The position numbers and the translations under genes are program-made. 64,000 bases of DNA from Gracilaria domingensis (taxonomy: Eukaryota; Rhodophyta; Florideophyceae; Gracilariales; Gracilariaceae): positions 186,001 to 250,000 of the forward strand of contig VCMS01000018.1 of the NCBI GenBank assembly GCA_022539475.1. Reading direction: 5' to 3'. Position 1 is the first letter of the stretch, and every line of letters starts with the position of its first letter. The notes under the pieces are model-generated. The model made no database searches. It was given only the letters and a program-made list of their open reading frames with translations, and was not told the DNA's origin. Shown in pieces: positions 58,687-64,000 of this stretch.

Positions 58687-59074
58687 CTCTAGGAGAAAAA
58701 ATTCATTAGTACTGGCGTACTATTAATTTTAATTTTCAACAGGTGGCGCTGTAATGGGATTCAATTTTTTCGACAACTGGCGTACAATTTAGAGCCTGTA
58801 CGCTATTTCAACGCGATTTGTAGCGCAGAGTACGCCATTGGTAGCACGTTGCAGGAAATCTACAGAGCTGGCGCATTACTGTAGTTCAGATTCTGTACTC
58901 TATTCGTAGTAAATACAACAAATGGCGTACTTTGGGCTAAAAAACACGAACAACTGGCAAACAAGCCAAAAATTGTACGCCGCTCATCAGAAGAACTGTG
59001 AGCTATGAGAACGCCATTTATCAAAATTTTATAGGTGGTAGTACGCCAGCTGCATCATGTTTTTTCTTCTGGGG
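58687..59074. mobile_element. GTACGCC-rich MITE copy abutting the pyrimidine pseudogene
   Basis: Starts CTCTAGGAGAAAAAATTC and ends TTTTTTCTTCTGGGG, about 388 bp, same family as 53,062-53,448. The recognisable carbamoyl-phosphate synthase sequence begins directly after its end. This copy therefore marks the point where the gene is truncated or interrupted. Confidence 0.8.
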
Positions 59075-62000
59075 AGACAAAGACGAGAGCGACAGACTTT
59101 ATTCTGAAGAACTTTCCTCTGAGCGAATTCTTCATATCTATGACATTGAAAGAAGCTCTGTTATCATTGTCTCACTGGGAGGACAAATGGCGAAAAACAT
59201 CACCATGGGGCTACATCAGCAGTCTGCTCGAACACTTGGAACTGCGACAGAGATGATTGAAAATGCAGAGAACAGATACAAGTTCACTCGCACATGTGAC
59301 AAAAACGGTGTGAATCAATCGAAGTGGAAAGAGCTTTCATCAATAGCGGATGCTAAAGCGTTCTGCACCGGTGCTGGGTAGTCGGTATTTGTCGCCCTTC
59401 TTACGTGCTGTCTGGTGCTGCTATGACTGTTGCTTACAAGGCTGAAGGTTCTGAGACATACCTGACAGAGGCTTCGACAGTATCCAACGATTGTACCGTC
59501 GTTATCTTCAAGTTCATTTTAGAGGCCAAGGAGATTGAGGTTGATGCCATGGCAAACAAAGGAGAACTCGTCATGCATGTCATTTCCGAACATGTCGAGG
59601 ATGCAGGAGTTCATTCCGGATATGCGACATTGGTGCTGCCACTGCAGTATACGGGTGAAATCACAGTACAAAAAGTTGAGGAAGCGACGGCAAAGGAGCA
59701 CGCGCTTTAAACGATACTGGACCAATGAACATTCAGTTAATTGCCAAGAAGAACGCTATCAAGGTTATTGAGTGTAATCTTCGGGCTTCCCGTTCTTTTC
59801 GTCAATCTCAAAGACATCATCTCAGAGATAATTGGTCTCGATTTGCCAAAACTCGCGACAAAGATCATGCTTGGTAAACCAGTGCTTCCGTCTCTTGTTG
59901 ATCTAAGCAAGATCCGGGTCGTGGTGTCCAAGTTGCACAGTTTTCGTGTACAAGATTGCTCGATGCCGATCTTAACATTAGGGATGAGATGGGCTTTACT
60001 GGAGAAGTTGCGTGCTTTCTTGTTTTTCAAGAAGAAGCGTATATGAAGGGCCTGATGGCTACATCTCGTCATCTCCCTTCCAAATCTGTTGCTGTTCCAA
60101 TCGGAGCTTATAAGGATAGGCTCGAGTTATTACTGGCCTCGGCATAGAGCTTGAAGGAACCTGGCTACAGGCTGGTTTCAACCTCTGGAAGAGCGCACTT
60201 CTTCCAGGAATACGGTGTACATGCAGATGTGGGTATATGGACCATCAAAAACGGGTACTCAGAATCTGAGGTTGAAAACACTGAAGAGAATATGTTTCGC
60301 GCTGGACGAGTAAAGTTCTTCATTAACACTCCGTCCAATAGCAAGTACAGATGTCTTGCATCTTTCGAGCCTCCAGGGTACAGGTCCCGCGGTGCAGCTG
60401 TTGATTTCAGTACACTACTGCTGACAGACATCAATTGTGCAAAGCTGTTTGTCAAGGTGTTAGGTCTTTTGGGAAGGAACTACCCCTCAGCCCATATGGG
60501 CTCAGAGGTAGTTCCTTCGTCGAGGAAATGAAACAATTTTCAAATGAACCGGTTCGGCTTTGTAGGGTGGTTTCTCTACCCAATGACACATTTGTCTCAT
60601 GATCGATGCCAATCACCGGAACATTTTGAAATGGTTATGAATGATTCGGTTTCCCATGCACTTTTCAATTTCATCGTTTCGGCGAACGCGAGACCCGGTA
60701 ATGTGGCTGTTATTACTCGCCTAGGAGGGATCGCAGGTGGTCTTATCATCCAAGCAGCTGCAACGGACTACATATGTTTTGCATGCATAAGATTACTTAA
60801 CAATGACATAGATATTTGGATGGAGCACCTCTCACAGTGGGCACAGGAATCTCATGTTATTGTTCACCCTTCTGGAAGATTCCTTACCGCTTTGCTCTTT
60901 CGCTGTGCTGCGGTCGTTAGTACCAAAGAGGTTCATGTTGCGGAGGTCAAAAAGAAAGAAGATATCTTTCTCATTCAGGCAAGCAAATCTATTGGGCTAA
61001 GCATCACATGCGATGTCAATGTTCTTGATTTGTACGGCACAGAGAATAGCGGTAGAATATCGCGGGAAGAACAGGAAGCTCTCTGAGAAAATCTTGACGC
61101 CGTCTATGCCATTACATGTCCACCGTCATTGATCGTTACATTGTTATTCGATTCTGTTGTCAGTGGTATAATTGCACGGGAATGAGTACGGTCACGTATT
61201 TGCGTTGGCCGTAGTCGAATATTCTGGGTTTCCGTGTCCTCTGAAGAATCAACTGTGGAAGTTGATATTGACGAGATTTGTGAAGGACATTCTGCCTCAA
61301 ACGTATCCGGAGAAGAACGTCGAAGCTACGTGATGAGAGAGATGAGCAACGGGTTGGTAGCATATTTCGATGGTAAGATTTGGCAAAAATGTAGTTCTGG
61401 AGAGACAGCCCGACCTGAAGATCAGGCCCTGAAGACCAGTCCATGGACAAGACGGCTCCCTGTGTGTCCCTTCAAGCTTAATGATGTGAGCAGCATATAT
61501 GACAGCGATGAGGTCCAAGAACATCTTCCAAACTCGTTTCTAAATCGCGCTAGTGGTGCACGTGCTTCTCGGGTAGATGATTGATCAAAACTTCCTCAAG
61601 CGGCTTCATCCAAACTATCATTAAGGCAAGAAGTGCAAAGTATGTGAAATTCTCAGTTTAATGTAACCATCCGAAGTCCGTTTATTTCTTCTGTTCCTAA
61701 AGAACCGGAGCTACCGGAAGTGGGTCCTGAACTTACTAAAAGGCTTTGATTCAATCATGTCAAATTGTGTTGCTCCAACTAAGGGGATGGTTTTTGCACG
61801 GACTGGGTACCGCGGACTCAAGGAGGCTCGTCCGGGATATGGTTCAGACTGGTGGGCTGGTTGGCATAAATTTTTTGTTTCTAAATTCTCGAAAAACGAA
61901 TGGCACAGTTTGTTTGAAGGAACCCAAGAAATGAGAGTTATGGTGTGCCGAATAGGGGACTATGAGCTTCTCAGAGGCACATTTATGGCTTCATTGTTTT

Positions 62001-62800
62001 ATGAGCCATTGAAAAGAACGTCTTGTTCGTTTCAGGCAGCCATGCAACGTCTGGGTGGGAGAGTGTTGAGTATTCAAGATGTCGGAGGCTCGTCTGTTGC
62101 GAAAGTTGAAAGCCTGAGGGATACCATGAGAATTTTATTTCGTTACTATGACATCATTGTGTTGAGACATCCTGCCGTTGGGGCGACACAGCAAGCAGCA
62201 TATCATTCGAAGGAGCCTGCTGCAAATGCCAGTAATAGGATAGGAAAAAATCCTACTCACGCTTTGTTGGACATTTTCACGATACGCGAGGAGCTGGGAA
62301 CTGTCAACAACGCTACTATAACGTTCGTGGGTCACCTCAGGAACGGAAGTACAGTACAATCTTTGGCTCGTGTTTTGGCATTGTACTCGGTACCGTTATG
62401 TATATATCCCCGGAATTGCTGCGAATGCCTCATGATCTATTGGAAGACATGTCTGAGAGATATCTGATGGCGTTAAATATGAACTTATGAATTTTGGGCT
62501 CACGCAAGAGATACTCATGTGTTATGCAAGAGTTCGGGGTTCATCTGCGGAAAAATGTGTGCCATTTTCCTTCACGTTTCTCTCCCTCGTCCGCGCCGCT
62601 TCAATAGATACCTCAGTCGCATTGATTCTGTTTCAAAATGCTACTGTAGCGTGTGTACATCCAGCAAAGCATTGCTTTCGTATTCGTTTTACAGTGATGA
62701 TGTCAATGTTGTGGTGGATTCTATACCCAGTATGTGCATCTTAGTCGTGCCGCTTTTTGTTTGCCCGGATATGCAGTTGCTTTCTGAGTAAAGTAAAGCC
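59075..62800 (+). pseudogene. URA2/CAD-like CPSase-dihydroorotase-aspartate carbamoyltransferase, 5'-truncated and decayed
   Basis: This protein family carries out the first steps of pyrimidine synthesis in the cytosol. The CPSase large-subunit C-half is present: DESDRLYSEELSSERILHIY, then [61 protein letters not shown] (59,075-59,800), the TGEVACF segment (about 60,000), and the regulatory MGS-like domain ending PPGYRSRGAAVDFS...CAKLF (about 60,370-60,460). A dihydroorotase-like domain follows (60,544-61,300): RLGGIAGGLIIQAAATDYIC, HLSQWAQESHVIVHP, VHVAEVKKKEDIFLIQASKS. Then comes ATCase (61,757-62,800): MVCRIGDYELLRGTFMASLF, YEPLKRTSCSFQAAMQRLGG, VLRHPAVGATQQAAYHSK, NPTHALLDIFTIREELGTVN. 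The catalytic S-T-R-T-S loop reads LKRTS here. Many stops and frameshifts are present. The N-terminal glutaminase and first CPS half are missing. Confidence 0.9.
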
Positions 62801-64000
62801 CTGCTACGCATCGTCAGGCCTGATAATGATTGCGTTCGAAGCATTCAACGATTAAGAGCATACCGAAGTGATATGAAATGCGGGGACGGTTCTTTCGGAT
62901 CTGAGTTTGGCTTGTCTAACATGATGCGTTGACGTTTCATGCGCTTCTTTGGAGCTGTGATCTAAGAGAAGACGAATAATTTCTATTCCTTTCTCGAGGA
63001 GTTCATGTGGCAGGCATACTATTTCGATACATGTTATATTGTCAAAGAAGACTCCCAGGCCCGTCATTTCCTCAAAGTCGCGCAAAATCGAAGATTACAC
63101 CGGCATCGATTACCGGTCTAAAGACGCAAAGATCATCGAATGCATGTTCGTTACCGCTTTCAACGTAAGTACTGTTCTTGAAAACGAACCTAGATTTTCA
63201 TTCTCCTTAGGATTGGATGTTTAGCTTCAAATTACTGCATTGGGATGCTTTAATGGGTGTCGAGATTGGAGCCGAAGACGAAGGCAGTGCCTCTAATCTA
63301 ATTGAAGTCTCGTTGGGACGTTTTCGACGCGCTCAATGGCGGCAGTGATCACGCGCTCGCAGAGCATGTGGCATGCACCTGAACGACGTGAACAAAGCGA
63401 CACGACCGGAAGAACGATAACTTGGAGGCCATCGCCAGTCACGAGGGTAAGAAAGCCATAAAACGATGCGCTTCTGTGCCGTGCAACAGCCCTTTCTGGT
63501 GAAGAGTGGTCGGTCGATCACGACGGCGACTTCTGAAACGGAGCTTGCCAAGCTTTAGAGCATCATCAGGATCGACGAATCATCTCTATGCTAATTCTTG
63601 AGACTCTGTGTTGCAAGCTTCCAGGACGATGCTGAGGCGATGGTATGGCTCGCAACGGAAGGTTGGCAAAGATGCGCGCTACGTGAAGTCAATGAGCGTC
63701 AAAACCAGAGAGCAATGTGCTGAAGAAGTGATGTACCGCGGCTTTGGATATGGCTTCAGGTCACGCGCTCATTAGGGTGGCGTGTAGGGGCCGCGGCGCA
63801 CGCTGAGACACGAACACGCGCTGCGGTGCTCATCTACCTTCGATATGCTAGAACCTGTCAGTTGACCATTTTCATGAGCACGGAAGCATTGTAATTGTTT
63901 CATTTTCGCTGCGCCCACTCTATGGCATGAATATTGTTGAAGTGCTCAAATGGCGACCAGAAGTACTGCAGACCAGTTTAGCCACAAATGGCACACTATT
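62801..64000. other. no gene recognised
   Basis: Downstream of the ATCase remnant. Small open stretches (63,039-63,224; 63,333-63,551 on -) have no recognised homology. The 63.7-63.85 kb part is GC-rich with CGCG motifs. Nothing further can be supported. Confidence 0.4.

Noticed and set aside
38990-62800. Frameshifts in the host-type genes caused by sequencing errors
   Set aside because: Long frames in the same window (707 codons of transposase, several hundred codons of pol, 362 and 315 codons elsewhere) are clean, and many breaks are base substitutions, so an error rate high enough is unlikely. Read-level data would settle it.

Overview
This is a repeat-rich stretch of a eukaryotic nuclear genome. 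It holds two transposase genes of the CACTA/Plavaka (tnp2) kind, a young Ty3/gypsy chromovirus-type LTR element, a solo LTR, a hAT insertion, nests of MITEs, and decayed copies of ordinary eukaryotic genes (NOL10/ENP2, PHS1/HACD, a URA2/CAD-type pyrimidine protein). The fused CPSase-DHOase-ATCase gene argues against land plants and green algae. With tnp2/Plavaka-like transposases and no convincing introns it fits a red alga best; a fungus or another protist is possible. The species cannot be named from the sequence alone.

Layout: 0.7-15.2 kb looks like one large decayed DNA transposon. It has a transposase on + (interrupted by an 865-bp hAT element), two hypothetical proteins on -, a fused DNA-methyltransferase/SET-domain protein on -, and a divergent + strand protein with a ParB-like fold. 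A palindrome-rich insertion sits in the divergent promoter region. 15.2-18 kb is mostly non-coding and holds a MITE split by a 740-bp solo LTR. 18-26 kb is a second, older tnp2-like element. 26,058-38,295 is the LTR element, with nearly identical LTRs, a 5-bp target duplication and an unusual antisense coding region before its 3' LTR.

38.3-49 kb is a graveyard of broken genes: a 3-hydroxyacyl-CoA dehydratase (PHS1), a bacterial-type NAD+-dependent DNA ligase with a MITE pair inside its BRCT domain, a Gln-rich unknown, and the nucleolar ribosome-assembly protein NOL10. 50-59 kb is AT-rich and dominated by two nested MITE families, one full of GTACGCC motifs. The only clearly intact non-transposon gene, a membrane-anchored methyltransferase-like protein (54,400-55,347), lies there. 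59-62.8 kb is a broken URA2/CAD-like gene that begins exactly at the end of a MITE.

Breaks in the DNA-transposon and host-gene frames are often TGA (from CGA) or TAG (from CAG). This suggests C-to-T decay of silenced DNA. No CRISPR array, rRNA or convincing tRNA gene was seen.
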